Of a stretch of 64,000 nt of DNA, positions 24,901 to 33,228 are shown piece after piece. Source of the stretch: Bacteroidota bacterium (GTDB taxonomy: Bacteria; Bacteroidota; Bacteroidia; Flavobacteriales; Weeksellaceae); contig JAEWYW010000048.1 in assembly GCA_023458535.1 (NCBI GenBank), positions 1-64,000 on the forward strand. Direction: 5' to 3'. Below the pieces are notes generated by a model. The model saw nothing but the letters and a program-made list of their open reading frames with translations. It made no database searches and had not been told where the DNA came from. The position numbers and the translations under genes were made by a program. Every line of letters starts with the position of its first letter. Position 1 is the first letter of the stretch.

Positions 24901-26787
24901 GGGAACGTAAAATTAGTAATGACCGACAAAACTTTAGAACCATTAATTGATGTCACCATTAGTGATATTGTAATGAAAGATAAAGTAATGGGTAATATTG
25001 TTGCTACAGCTGTGAAGAGCGATAAACCAAATGTTTTTGATATCGATTTGCAGGTACAGTCAACCGGTGTCTTGGGTGAAAACAATCTGCATGTAAAAGG
25101 AACTTTGGATAACAATACATCATCTCCAACATTGGATGTTATCGCAGAAATGCGTGAATTCGATTTGGCATTTACACAGCAATTTGTACAGAACGTTTTT
25201 GGAAATATGCGTGGTAAAGCCACTGGAGACTTAAAAATATCAGGGAAACTAAATGATATTGATTATAGTGGTGATATTGCGCTTAAAAATTTCGGACTTA
25301 AATTATTATTTACAGGTGTAGATTATTCCTTTGATGATACTGTAATTCCACTTTCCAGAGGTTTGGCGGTTCTCAATGACATTCAGGTGCACGACGGAAG
25401 AGGTAATTCTAAAGGAACTATATCTGGAGCGATACAGTTTGAGACGCTGTCATCAATGGGTGTAAACCTTGTAATGCGTGCTGATAATCTTTTGATGTTG
25501 AATACTACTCAAAAAGATTACGATTTATTTTGGGGAAGAGTGTACGGACAAGGAGATTTGTATGTGGACGGCCCTGTATCAGGCTTAAGTATTTCTACTC
25601 CGAATATGAAAGCTTTGAATGGAAGTACTTTCACCTTTAATTCTGGTTCAACTTCTACCGTGGAAGAATATAAAATGCTAAGGTTCTTAAAAGAAGACAA
25701 AGCAGGAATTGTTACTGTTGAAGATAAAAAGAAAACGGGCGCCAATATGAACGTAGATTTTAATCTTGAAGTAGATAAGGGAACTACGGTAAATGTATTA
25801 ATTGGTGATGACGTAGGAAATATTATGGTGAAAGGAGCTTCTCAAAGTTTAAGATTCCAAATGTCCCGCCAAGGTGCTATTTCAATGAATGGTAATTATA
25901 TTGTAGATAACGGAACTTTTAAATCTTCGATGTTGATGAATAAAACCTTCCAAATTGAGAGTGGAAGTTCTATTCAATGGGATGGCGATGCTATGACGCC
26001 AACTTTGGATATTGTTGCCAACTATAAGCGAATGGTATCAAACACTGGTGAATATTTGAATATGGGTGCTTTACAACCCATTACAGTATTGCTTCAGGCG
26101 AAAATTTCGCAGACTTTGAACGATCCTCATTTGGATTTGGGTGTAACAGCCTTGGATGTTTCCAGTCAGGTGAAAGAAACGCTGGCCGCAAAAATGAGTC
26201 AGGAGGGTGAAAGGGTTTTACAGTTCAGTTCCATATTATTATTAAACAGTTTTAACGTTTCCGAAACGGGAGCCATTAATATTGATGCGGCGGGCATTGC
26301 AGAATCTTCAGGATACAATATGCTTCTCAAGCAGGTGGGTTCTGTATTAAACTCCATTAGTAACGAATTCCAAATCGATTTGAATTACGTAAAAGGAGAC
26401 CAGAATGCCAATATTGGTGATCGGGCAAATGCAGGAGTAAATGTCGCGGTTTCACCAAGGGTAAATCTGAAAGGAGGCTTGGGAATTCCATTGGCTAAAA
26501 CAGATGGTACAGATTATAATTATCTTTCTGGTGAAGGATCCATAGAATACGATATTTCAAAAAAGAATGACGGTAGCTTAATTCTGAGAGCATATTCTAA
26601 ACCTTCCAACATTGGTATGGTTGCATCATCAGCTACTTCTAACGGTTCTGCTAACCAGTCTTATGGTGGTGGGGTTGTGTGGACGAAAAGTTTTGATACT
26701 TTATTTAAAAAGAAGAAAAAAAATAAAAAATCTTCAGATAATAGTAAAGACTCAAAAAATGATTCTGTGAAAATTGATGCGAAATAA
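22000..26787 (+). CDS. tamB: TamB-like translocation/assembly module protein
   Basis: TamB-type AsmA-like proteins bridge the inner and outer membranes and are tied to outer-membrane protein assembly and phospholipid transport. The 1595-residue protein has a charged helical N-terminus with LEA-like repeats ('GDQVKKTVDNVGETVKEASELASDAIKHP'), one transmembrane helix (about 69-92), a very long beta-rich periplasmic region and a C-terminal DUF490/TamB domain ('GAINIDAAGIAESSGYNMLLKQV ... LNYVKGDQNANIGDRANAGVNVAVSPRVNLKGGLGIP'). It ends in a Lys/Ser/Asp tail. The start at 22000 avoids overlap with tsaD. TamA is not in the window; Bacteroidota may use a TamL partner. Confidence 0.92.
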   Translation: MANLENNNDKEKKTVAENIGDQVKKTVDNVGETVKEASELASDAIKHPVETAQEFGKQAAKDVTRPAWWAKLLLILFWTGISLFILALIAINLPVTKRYAADKALEVVNKNFKSQMSTESVDVDFFGDVTIKGLRIKDYKGLDFIKARSLKANSDWFTLARNAISGNSNSLTFNSIYFTNADIKVITYEGDSISNFVRFTHLFDTGKKRDPNAPPFEMDSRLELVNSKLSIINRNSPGDKGKWLYAENLNLLIPKAKVNGSNVSAQINNLSFTTTRWGKKHFVDTFSTDLSLTDDFLLLKDLTLNTDHTLLQGHLKFNLNKGSWADFTNRVRWEMDLMLGSQISGYDISYFVTNWDNYKPVNISGKMNGPLNRFYLENFLVKNPTVNIATNNLKVQNILDGKFLIETNSISTDFTYKDLKAMLPTFISVKMKNFADDFGKLKYNGAARITPQQVYIPRGNLITGIGQAKINRLVLSDYSSPVPKYTGNVEVNDLNTSVITKSNAVGLISGKFDLVGQSFDVNTMVITTKSQISKIEIMDKTINNLYLDGKLNHRKYNGLITINDDQAKGNVKGLIDFSTKRILADIDADIQYLNLNYFTGNAGKQVVSGKAVGKIAMTDLNDLTLDVDASSVYFATGNQRYDIPKASVITYIENGNRIIIVNAPGAADGRIAGKFNLADLGGMVQNGLGKILVGPAPKKLYRGQHFSMNFDVEQGLVSYFLPDLKIPQGATVVGEYDGTSNNLVLNLDAASLKYIMTKKAEITDADKALAAANPAYKINERENSTRDSAMVDNLLVRINTANLDEQLYAKIDRIQYNQNVLKDIMLSGKNPDGNKLFLAANFDYGTPDDEVNDLLKHYAVNINQTTNAVGDYVFRFDPTEIKFNDVTWAIDTSPELDHTITYRQKTKDFEVKNLRVYSDASELLINDAVFKSAKDFSVDANVKNFAIEKLLDMQAGGNSLNVKGLANGNVKLVMTDKTLEPLIDVTISDIVMKDKVMGNIVATAVKSDKPNVFDIDLQVQSTGVLGENNLHVKGTLDNNTSSPTLDVIAEMREFDLAFTQQFVQNVFGNMRGKATGDLKISGKLNDIDYSGDIALKNFGLKLLFTGVDYSFDDTVIPLSRGLAVLNDIQVHDGRGNSKGTISGAIQFETLSSMGVNLVMRADNLLMLNTTQKDYDLFWGRVYGQGDLYVDGPVSGLSISTPNMKALNGSTFTFNSGSTSTVEEYKMLRFLKEDKAGIVTVEDKKKTGANMNVDFNLEVDKGTTVNVLIGDDVGNIMVKGASQSLRFQMSRQGAISMNGNYIVDNGTFKSSMLMNKTFQIESGSSIQWDGDAMTPTLDIVANYKRMVSNTGEYLNMGALQPITVLLQAKISQTLNDPHLDLGVTALDVSSQVKETLAAKMSQEGERVLQFSSILLLNSFNVSETGAINIDAAGIAESSGYNMLLKQVGSVLNSISNEFQIDLNYVKGDQNANIGDRANAGVNVAVSPRVNLKGGLGIPLAKTDGTDYNYLSGEGSIEYDISKKNDGSLILRAYSKPSNIGMVASSATSNGSANQSYGGGVVWTKSFDTLFKKKKKNKKSSDNSKDSKNDSVKIDAK
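22004..22011 (-). promoter_or_regulatory. tsaD -7 box within the tamB coding start
   Basis: On the minus strand TAAATTTG is a perfect match. It ends 8 bases before the tsaD ATG, and the first codons of tamB encode it on the other strand. No TTG at -33. Confidence 0.35.
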
Positions 26788-26870
26788 ATAGCAATTTTTT
26801 AATGATTTATATCATGCATGTTAATTATTGTTAATATTCTTTAATGAATCAATACTTAAATATTTTTTTT

Positions 26871-26878
26871 TAATTTTG
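26871..26878 (+). promoter_or_regulatory. -7 box of the Lrp-family gene
   Basis: TAATTTTG is a perfect match ending 47 bases before the ATG. The AT-rich upstream stretch holds TTAAT-type half sites typical of Lrp autoregulation, but none is convincing. Confidence 0.4.
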
Positions 26879-26925
26879 TAAAAAATTTATTAAAACAATA
26901 AAATAGAACATAATTATTTAAAGAT

Positions 26926-27396
26926 ATGGAATATCAATTAGATGAAATAGACAAAAAAATTCTTGACTTTTTAGTAGAAAATACAAGAATGCCTTTCACG
27001 GAGATTGCAAAGCAGATGGATGTTTCGGCAGGTACAATTCACGTAAGGGTTAAAAAAATGGAGGATGCAGGTATTATTTTAGGTTCTTCTCTTAATATAG
27101 ATTACGGAAAATTAGATTATCACTTTACAGCATTTATAGGTATATTGTTAACAAAATCCAACCGCACACAGGAGGTTCTTAAAGAACTTTCCACTATTCC
27201 AAATGTGGTAGAAGCAAGTGTGATTTCTGGGAAATACAATATCTTCTGCAAAGTAAGAGCTAAGAATACAGAAGACGCTAAGAGAATCATTTATCAGATT
27301 GATGATATCCAGGACGTAATGAGAACGGAAAGTATGATCTCGATGGAAGAATTTTTAAGCGACAGAAACAGATTAATCGACGCTATTTCTATCTAA
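26926..27396 (+). CDS. Lrp/AsnC-family transcriptional regulator
   Basis: A 156-residue regulator with an N-terminal winged helix-turn-helix ('LDEIDKKILDFLVENTRMPFTEIAKQMDVSAGTIHVRVKKMEDAGII', about residues 5-52). The C-terminal RAM effector-binding domain includes 'GKYNIFCKVRAKNTEDAKRIIYQIDDIQDVMRTESMISM'. Such proteins bind amino acids and form octamers. It stands alone between tamB and a membrane-protein pair and has its own -7 box and terminator. The ligand is unknown; the cyanophycin and asparaginase genes in this window make amino-acid control of interest, but there is no direct link. Confidence 0.93.
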   Translation: MEYQLDEIDKKILDFLVENTRMPFTEIAKQMDVSAGTIHVRVKKMEDAGIILGSSLNIDYGKLDYHFTAFIGILLTKSNRTQEVLKELSTIPNVVEASVISGKYNIFCKVRAKNTEDAKRIIYQIDDIQDVMRTESMISMEEFLSDRNRLIDAISI

Positions 27397-27420
27397 GAAA
27401 CTCGTTAAATTATCATATAA

Positions 27421-27451
27421 AAACTTACGGATCTTTTCGTAAGTTTTTTTA
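27421..27451 (+). terminator. Terminator of the Lrp-family gene
   Basis: Arms AAAACTTACG and CGTAAGTTTT with an eight-base loop and a T tract. The tract leads into TATTTTTA, a one-mismatch -7 box, 4 bases before the next ATG. Confidence 0.85.
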
Positions 27452-27461
27452 TTTTTAAAAC

Positions 27462-27836
27462 ATGGAAGAAAACTACTTTGGAGACACCTCCAAAAAGACA
27501 ACAGGCTTTTATATTGCATTGGTAATTTTACTTGTTTGTATAGGCATTTCGGTGAATACAGACTTGGCGCAATTTTCTCAACACGAAGATGTGCAAATAC
27601 CTATTTGGTTTTTCTACGTTATTTTCGGATTGGATATTTTAATGGTAGCCAGCGTTGTGCTTATTTATTTCTACAGAAAATTGGGCATCTACCTTTTACC
27701 TGTAGCAGCAAGCGTACACATGATTATGAATAGTTTTTATCTTTCTGTAATTCGCTATTCGGATCTTAATATACTGTTTGCTTTTTTTGTGGCTGCGCTG
27801 TTTGTAACCATTCCAAGATGGAAATATTTTAAATAA
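27462..27836 (+). CDS. Four-helix membrane protein, function unknown
   Basis: A 124-residue inner-membrane protein with four predicted helices (about residues 14-33, 46-68, 73-96 and 101-118). I recognise no family motif. It shares a TAATG junction with the next gene (stop and start overlap by one base), so the two are translated together. A -7-like box with one mismatch sits within the tail of the preceding terminator. Confidence 0.65.
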   Translation: MEENYFGDTSKKTTGFYIALVILLVCIGISVNTDLAQFSQHEDVQIPIWFFYVIFGLDILMVASVVLIYFYRKLGIYLLPVAASVHMIMNSFYLSVIRYSDLNILFAFFVAALFVTIPRWKYFK

Positions 27837-28207
27837 TGGATAGAGGACCCTTTTCAATCACATTATTAATTGTTGCCAACGTCTTCATGACGGTCGCTTG
27901 GTACGGACATCTGAAGCTCGAAGAAATGGGCATTCTCAAAAAGGCGGGAATCTTCACCATTATTCTGCTGAGTTGGGGACTGGCATTTTTCGAATACTGC
28001 TTCCAAGTTCCAGCCAATAAAATGGGATTTATAGGCAACGGAGGTCCTTTCAATCTTTTTCAGCTCAAAGTGATTCAGGAAGTCATCACGTTAATTGTTT
28101 TCGTATTATTTGCCAGATTTGCTTTTAAAAATATCGAACTCACCATCAATCATCTTTATGCAGCCATTTGCTTGGTTTTAGCAGTCTATTTTGTTTTTAA
28201 AAAATAA
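27836..28207 (+). CDS. DMT-superfamily DUF486 membrane protein
   Basis: A 123-residue protein with four helices. The pattern 'FMTVAWYGHLK' and 'AWGLAFFEYCFQVPANKMGF'-like sequence (here LLSWGLAFFEYCFQVPANKMGF) and 'FNLFQLKVIQEVITLIVFVLFA' identify DUF486, a half-size member of the drug/metabolite transporter superfamily. The substrate is unknown. It overlaps the upstream membrane gene by one base (TAATG), so the pair may act together. Confidence 0.85.
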   Translation: MDRGPFSITLLIVANVFMTVAWYGHLKLEEMGILKKAGIFTIILLSWGLAFFEYCFQVPANKMGFIGNGGPFNLFQLKVIQEVITLIVFVLFARFAFKNIELTINHLYAAICLVLAVYFVFKK

Positions 28208-28348
28208 AATTTCACCTTTTTAAAGTTTTTTTGTTAAAGATCTTGGGCGAATCTTCGCTTGATGTAATTGATTATTGCCTTTAAATTTCCTTGCAATTCA
28301 TCACCCTTTCATCAAAAAAATGTATTTTTAAATTAAAATTTTAAAATT

Positions 28349-28903
28349 ATGATGATTGTAATTATTTTGATTGTTCTTGTGGTAATATTCCTTTTATACG
28401 GGGTTTCTATCTACAACAAGTTGGTTCGACTGAAAAATCTTGTTCAGGAAGGATGGAGCAGCATTGATGTCATGCTCAAAAAAAGACACGATCTTATTCC
28501 TAATTTGGTAGAAACAGTACAAGGTTACGCTACACACGAAAGAGCTACTCTGGACAGTGTTGTGCGTGCAAGAGCTAATGCCCTAAATGCCGATACTCTT
28601 CATGATAAGGAAGTGGCTGAAAAAAATCTCAGTAAAGCCATGGTTAACTTAATGGCTGTCGCAGAGCAGTATCCAGATTTAAAAGCCAATGCTAATTTTC
28701 AACAATTACAGGGCGAACTTTCTAACCTCGAAAACGATATCGAGAAGGCTAGAAGATATTACAATGGAACGGTACGCGAAAATAATACTACCGTGGAATC
28801 TTTCCCAAGCAACATTGTCGCAAATATGTATCATTTTGGAAAATCTCAGTTCTTCGAGTTGGATAATGCTGCGGAAAGAGAAGTGCCGAAAGTAAAATTC
28901 TAG
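28349..28903 (+). CDS. lemA: LemA-family protein
   Basis: A 184-residue protein with one N-terminal membrane helix (about residues 2-20) and a soluble helical bundle carrying the LemA signature 'YNKLVRLKNLVQEGWSSIDVMLKKRHDLIPNLVETVQGYATHE'. The C-terminus is 'FPSNIVANMYHFGKSQFFELD'. LemA proteins are membrane-anchored with an external N-terminus. The cellular role is not settled. It lies 3 bases before the DUF2207 gene, a common pairing across bacteria. Confidence 0.93.
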   Translation: MMIVIILIVLVVIFLLYGVSIYNKLVRLKNLVQEGWSSIDVMLKKRHDLIPNLVETVQGYATHERATLDSVVRARANALNADTLHDKEVAEKNLSKAMVNLMAVAEQYPDLKANANFQQLQGELSNLENDIEKARRYYNGTVRENNTTVESFPSNIVANMYHFGKSQFFELDNAAEREVPKVKF

Positions 28904-28906
28904 AAA

Positions 28907-30871
28907 ATGAAGAAGCTTCTTCTTTTTTTTGTTCAATTCACCGTCCTCTTTTCTTATGCGCAAACAATGGACAGTGCTCAAAAATATGTTGATTCTATTG
29001 AGCAGTCACTGCATTCTGAACCATTTAATATAAGTAGTGAGTATATCTCGTCGTTTCACAGCGATATCAGTGTGCGAAAAGATGCTTCCTTAAAGGTGAT
29101 TGAAACAATTACGGTATTGGCGAACGGACAAAGTATTAAACGGGGGATTTTTAGGACATTGCCTCTAAAAAGAAATCTTAACGGTAGGTCTCAAAAAGTA
29201 AAATATTCTGATATTTCGGTTACTAAAGACGGTGTGAAGGAAGATTTTTCTGAAAATTATTCGGGAAACGAATTAAAGATTTACATCGGGAATAAAGATG
29301 TTGTATTGTCTCCAGGAAAATATACCTATCAAATCACCTATTCCACCAAAAATCAAATTGGTTTTTTTGAAGGTTATGATGAGCTGTATTGGAATGTAAA
29401 TGGCACCAATTGGAATTTCCGAACCGCGGAGGTTTCAGCAACAGTTCATCTGCCAGAAGGAGCAAAAATTATTCAGAATGCGTGCTATACAGGTAAATCT
29501 GGCAGTACTGATAAGAATTGCACTGTAGATGAGATTTCTGTTAACGAGTTGCATTGGAAAGCTGAAGATCTTGGTCCTTATGAAAATCTTACGGTTGCTG
29601 TAGGTTTTGACAAAGGATTGATTCTTCCTCCGCCTCCGCCAACTTTTTTTGAAAAATACGGTGTTGCTATTTTCCTTTCACTTGCTTTTTTAGGGATGTT
29701 GCTGATAGGATATAATGCTTGGAAAAAATATGGTGTTGATCCGCCAACTCCTGTTGTGTATCCTCAGTTTAATGTTCCTGAAGGATTTTCGCCCGCAAGT
29801 TTGGGATATATAAAATCTGAAGACTATAAAGGCAATTATTTAACCGCTGCTTTGGTTAATCTTGCGATAAAAGGTTATATTCAAATAAAAGAAAAGGAGA
29901 AGCAGAAATTTTTAGGGTTTGTCACCTCTAATGTTTTTGAGATCATCAAACTCAAAGAACCCGACGAGAGTCTTCCCAAAGAGGAAATGGCGATAATGAA
30001 AGGACTTTTGACTGGTAAAGATTCTATAACATTGGATGGAAAATACAGCAGCAAAGTAGAGACCGCTGTGAAGAATTTTAAGGCCAGCCTCAAATACCAG
30101 CACGACAAATTTTTAAATGAAGGCAATAATTTGAAACATCTTCTATGGCCGTCTCTGCTGATGTTTTCGGCCTATCTTATCGGTTTAGGATTTTCCTATT
30201 ATATTGATGAAGAGCTGTTGTCTATTATTGTAGGGGTTTTATTATTCGTCTTCATTACGATTGTGTATTTATCGGTGGTATTTGGAGTTAAAAACGTTAA
30301 AGCCAGTGGCTGCTTCATTGCAATCGGTATCTATTTTTTAATTTCAACTTTTATGGCAACGGTGTTTTTCATTACGGCGTCGGATATCAGTTTCAACTTT
30401 AAGTTTTGCTATTTCTTCCTTATTTTCGGTTTGGGAGTATTGTTCTTTTTTAAATATATTATTAAAAGGCCTTCGGAAGAAAAACTACAACAGCAATCGC
30501 TCATTGATGGTTTTAAAATGTACATGAGTGCAGCAGAAAATGAGCAGTTAAAATTCCACAATCCACCAAAAATGACTCCCGAAATTTTTGAAAAACTTTT
30601 GCCATATGCAATGGTTCTGGGTGTGGATGCAATTTGGGGTAAAAAATTCGATCAGGTGATGGCATCTTCTGCTACCGATTATCAACCAAATTGGTATGTG
30701 GGCAGCACAGCAATGAATTTCTCGAGTTTGGGTAGCAGTTTAAATTCTAGTTTAACACAGTCTGTAAGCTCTACAGCAACCGAGCCTTCCAGTTCATCAT
30801 CAGGAAGTGGATCTTCTGGTGGAGGATTTTCTGGCGGCGGCGGTGGCGGTGGCGGCGGTGGTGGCTGGTAA
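28907..30871 (+). CDS. DUF2207 membrane protein with Gly-rich tail
   Basis: The 654-residue protein has a signal peptide (1-19, 'LFSYAQ') and a periplasmic DUF2207 domain ('IETITVLANGQSIKRGIFRTLPL ... ELYWNVNGTNWNF'). A helix at about 247-266, a cytoplasmic part and three helices around 405-515 follow, then a C-terminus rich in Ser and Gly ending with more than ten consecutive Gly and Trp. The tail resembles those of TPM/DUF2207 partners of LemA. It is coupled to lemA at 3 bases. Function is unknown; an envelope-stress role is often inferred from such pairs. Confidence 0.88.
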   Translation: MKKLLLFFVQFTVLFSYAQTMDSAQKYVDSIEQSLHSEPFNISSEYISSFHSDISVRKDASLKVIETITVLANGQSIKRGIFRTLPLKRNLNGRSQKVKYSDISVTKDGVKEDFSENYSGNELKIYIGNKDVVLSPGKYTYQITYSTKNQIGFFEGYDELYWNVNGTNWNFRTAEVSATVHLPEGAKIIQNACYTGKSGSTDKNCTVDEISVNELHWKAEDLGPYENLTVAVGFDKGLILPPPPPTFFEKYGVAIFLSLAFLGMLLIGYNAWKKYGVDPPTPVVYPQFNVPEGFSPASLGYIKSEDYKGNYLTAALVNLAIKGYIQIKEKEKQKFLGFVTSNVFEIIKLKEPDESLPKEEMAIMKGLLTGKDSITLDGKYSSKVETAVKNFKASLKYQHDKFLNEGNNLKHLLWPSLLMFSAYLIGLGFSYYIDEELLSIIVGVLLFVFITIVYLSVVFGVKNVKASGCFIAIGIYFLISTFMATVFFITASDISFNFKFCYFFLIFGLGVLFFFKYIIKRPSEEKLQQQSLIDGFKMYMSAAENEQLKFHNPPKMTPEIFEKLLPYAMVLGVDAIWGKKFDQVMASSATDYQPNWYVGSTAMNFSSLGSSLNSSLTQSVSSTATEPSSSSSGSGSSGGGFSGGGGGGGGGGGW

Positions 30872-30875
30872 GCAT

Positions 30876-30909
30876 AAAAAAACGTTCAATATTATTTGAA
30901 CGTTTTTTT
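30876..30909. terminator. Bidirectional terminator between DUF2207 and the small membrane gene
   Basis: Arms AAAAAAACGTTCAA and TTGAACGTTTTTTT with a 6-base loop. A and T flanks on both sides serve both convergent transcripts. Confidence 0.9.
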
Positions 30910-30911
30910 GT

Positions 30912-31154
30912 TTATGATTTCCTGGATTGTATCTCTTTATTGATCAGGTTTAAGTTGATCCACATTGGTATGTAAGTAAGTGCTGAGCCACATGCTACAG
31001 CAATTAATGCGTAATTCCCGGATTTTATAGCAAGAAAAATTATGGCAGCTACACACAAAAATATCATCACACCTGAAATATACGCCAGTCGGATTAGTTT
31101 TTTCTTTCTTAATTCTAATTCAGCAAGACTTACTTCACTTAATTTATTTTCCAT
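30912..31154 (-). CDS. Small two-helix membrane protein downstream of murA
   Basis: An 80-residue protein with a short charged N-terminus (about 20 residues, 'LSEVSLAELELRKKKLIRLAY') and two helices (about 22-44 and 48-66), then a basic tail. I do not recognise it. It follows murA by 6 bases in the same direction, so it is the last gene of the DUF4290-murA operon. Its link to peptidoglycan synthesis is only by position. Confidence 0.65.
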   Translation of the reverse strand: MENKLSEVSLAELELRKKKLIRLAYISGVMIFLCVAAIIFLAIKSGNYALIAVACGSALTYIPMWINLNLINKEIQSRKS

Positions 31155-31160
31155 GATTAA

Positions 31161-32468
31161 TTAGATTCTGATTATATCCGCACCAATAGCTCTTAATCTT
31201 CCGTCAATATTCTCATAACCCCTGTCGATTTGTTCGATATTATGAATGATGGATTTACCTTCTGCAGAAAGAGCGGCGATTAACAAAGCATTTCCAGCTC
31301 TAATATCTGGTGATACCATTGTAGTTCCACGAAGTGGCGTTTCATGGTTTAAACCCACTACTGTAGCTCTGTGCGGGTCACACAAAATAATCTGTGCACC
31401 CATGTCTATTAATTTATCTACAAAGAATAATCTGCTCTCAAACATTTTTTGATGAACCAATACCGTTCCTTTTGCTTGTGTGGCTACTACCAAAATAATG
31501 GACAATAAATCTGGTGTAAAACCAGGCCAAGGCGCATCTGAAATAGTGAGAATAGAACCGTCTATAAATTTCTGTATTTTATAATGTTCCTGTGAAGGAA
31601 TGTAGATATCGTCACCTCTCTGCTCTAGCTCAATACCCAATTTTCTAAAGGTATTAGGAATAATACCCAATTGATTCCAGTTGACATTTTTAATGGTGAT
31701 TTCAGACTTTGTCATGGCTGCTAAACCAATCCAAGAGCCAATTTCAACCATATCTGGAAGCATGGTGTGTTCTGTTCCACGCAGGCTGTCAACACCTTCA
31801 ATAGTTAATAAGTTTGAACCAATTCCAGATATCTTAGCGCCCATTCTGCCAAGCATTTTGCAAAGTTGCTGTAAATACGGTTCGCAAGCAGCGTTGTAAA
31901 TTCTTGTTTTTCCTTTTGCAAGCACTGCAGCCATTAAGATGTTTGCCGTACCTGTTACAGAAGCCTCATCCAACAGGATAAATTTACCATTGAGTTCTTT
32001 TGCTGTTAAACTATAATATTGCTCATTATCATCGTACACAAACTCAGCGCCTAGTTCTACTAAACCCTGGAAATGCGTGTCTAATCTTCTTCTTCCAATT
32101 TTATCACCTCCCGGAGTAGGCATGTAAGCTTCGCCGTATCTAGCCAGCATAGGACCAAGCAGCATGATGGAGCCTCTTAGTTTTGCACCATCTTTTTTAA
32201 ATTCGGAAGATTTAAAATATTCAAAATTGACATTGTCTGCTTTAAAAGAATAATCACCTTTTCCATTTTTGGTTACAGTAACGCCCAAGTCTTTTAGGAT
32301 TTCTATCAGTCTATTAACGTCGTGTATATCCGGAATGTTCTTTATTCTTACCTCGTCATCTGTGAGAAGCACAGCGCAAAGAATCTGCAATGCCTCATTT
32401 TTAGCACCTTGAGGCGTAATTTCACCACCTAATTTTTTTCCTCCACGTATTTGGAAAATCCCGCTCAT
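31161..32468 (-). CDS. murA: MurA, UDP-GlcNAc enolpyruvyl transferase with Asp for the catalytic Cys
   Basis: MurA transfers enolpyruvate from PEP to UDP-GlcNAc, the first committed step of peptidoglycan synthesis. The 435-residue protein has family motifs 'GAKNEALQILCAVLLT', 'PDMVEIGSWI' and 'LLSIILVVATQAKGT'. The active-site loop reads 'PTPGGDKIGRRRLDTH', with Asp122 where E. coli MurA has Cys115. Cys-to-Asp enzymes work but are not alkylated by fosfomycin, so intrinsic fosfomycin resistance is expected. It overlaps the DUF4290 gene by one base (TAATG). Confidence 0.96.
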   Translation of the reverse strand: MSGIFQIRGGKKLGGEITPQGAKNEALQILCAVLLTDDEVRIKNIPDIHDVNRLIEILKDLGVTVTKNGKGDYSFKADNVNFEYFKSSEFKKDGAKLRGSIMLLGPMLARYGEAYMPTPGGDKIGRRRLDTHFQGLVELGAEFVYDDNEQYYSLTAKELNGKFILLDEASVTGTANILMAAVLAKGKTRIYNAACEPYLQQLCKMLGRMGAKISGIGSNLLTIEGVDSLRGTEHTMLPDMVEIGSWIGLAAMTKSEITIKNVNWNQLGIIPNTFRKLGIELEQRGDDIYIPSQEHYKIQKFIDGSILTISDAPWPGFTPDLLSIILVVATQAKGTVLVHQKMFESRLFFVDKLIDMGAQIILCDPHRATVVGLNHETPLRGTTMVSPDIRAGNALLIAALSAEGKSIIHNIEQIDRGYENIDGRLRAIGADIIRI

Positions 32469-33127
32469 TACTTTCTGTGTTTGAAGTTATTACTATGTCT
32501 GCGCTTGTTATTGTTGCTGTTATTTTGGTTCTGATTCTGATTTTTACCGTTGTTTTTATTGTTTCTGTTGTTGCTGGAGTAATAAATTTTACTCTTTTCC
32601 AGAGAATCAATATTCGTTAAATCTAATCGGTTTTCAGATAATTCTTTTAAATGCCTAAAGATAACATCGTCGCTCACATGTTCCCTATTGTACACATTGT
32701 AAGATTTTTTCATGTTATTGGCAATTACTTCTATCAGCGCTTCTTTTTCTGCTCCTTCCTCAAGTTCTATTGCTTTTTCAATCAACTGAAGAATACTCTT
32801 TCCATAGAATTTAAAATCTCCCTGCAATTTTGGATATTCCATTTTATTGGGCTTCGCAAGAAAGTCTTCTGGAGTAGGAATCGGGTAGGGAGAATCAACA
32901 TCCAAATCGTAATTCGCTAAAATGAATAGATGGTCCCAAAGTTTATGTTTATAGTTGTCTTCGTCTCTTAATTGAGGGTTTCTTTGACCCATAAAATCAA
33001 TAATTGCAGTCGCCATTTCATTTCTTTCTTCCTTTGTAGAAAGCTCTTTGCAACGTTCTACTAAAGCCTGCATTATTCTGCCGTATTCGGGCATATTAAG
33101 ATGGGTACGGTTTGTATTATATTCCAT
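32468..33127 (-). CDS. DUF4290 protein with Asn-rich C-terminal tail
   Basis: A 219-residue protein of the Bacteroidota-specific DUF4290 family ('MPEYGRIMQALVERCKELSTKEERNEMATAIIDFMGQRNPQLRDEDNYKHKLWDHLFILANYDLDVDSPYPIP'). Residues 1-185 are helical and cytoplasmic. The last 35 are mostly Asn, Gln, Lys and Arg, a disordered basic tail that could bind RNA or the cell wall enzymes. It overlaps murA by one base and is presumably co-translated. A perfect TATATTTG box (33133-33140) ends 5 bases before the ATG, predicting a leaderless operon mRNA. Function unknown. Confidence 0.85.
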   Translation of the reverse strand: MEYNTNRTHLNMPEYGRIMQALVERCKELSTKEERNEMATAIIDFMGQRNPQLRDEDNYKHKLWDHLFILANYDLDVDSPYPIPTPEDFLAKPNKMEYPKLQGDFKFYGKSILQLIEKAIELEEGAEKEALIEVIANNMKKSYNVYNREHVSDDVIFRHLKELSENRLDLTNIDSLEKSKIYYSSNNRNNKNNGKNQNQNQNNSNNNKRRHSNNFKHRK

Positions 33128-33132
33128 ATTTG

Positions 33133-33140
33133 CAAATATA
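33133..33140 (-). promoter_or_regulatory. -7 box of the DUF4290-murA operon
   Basis: On the minus strand TATATTTG is a perfect match, ending 5 bases before the DUF4290 ATG. No -33 TTG is seen. Confidence 0.45.
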
Positions 33141-33228
33141 GATATTTGTAAAGTGTTTAAAGTATTATATCGCTTTGAAAAAGTGTTTTTAACGAAATTT
33201 TAGAACAGGTTTCTGTTAAAAATTACCA

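Noticed and set aside
24708..25223. 171-residue minus-strand ORF inside tamB
   Set aside because: It lies wholly within the conserved tamB frame, has skewed composition rich in Ser, Thr, Phe and Cys, and shows no promoter or family motif; an antisense shadow.
28208..28348. Gap before lemA as a possible small RNA or riboswitch
   Set aside because: I found no convincing stem set or perfect -7 box; only a one-mismatch TATTTTTA. Left unannotated.
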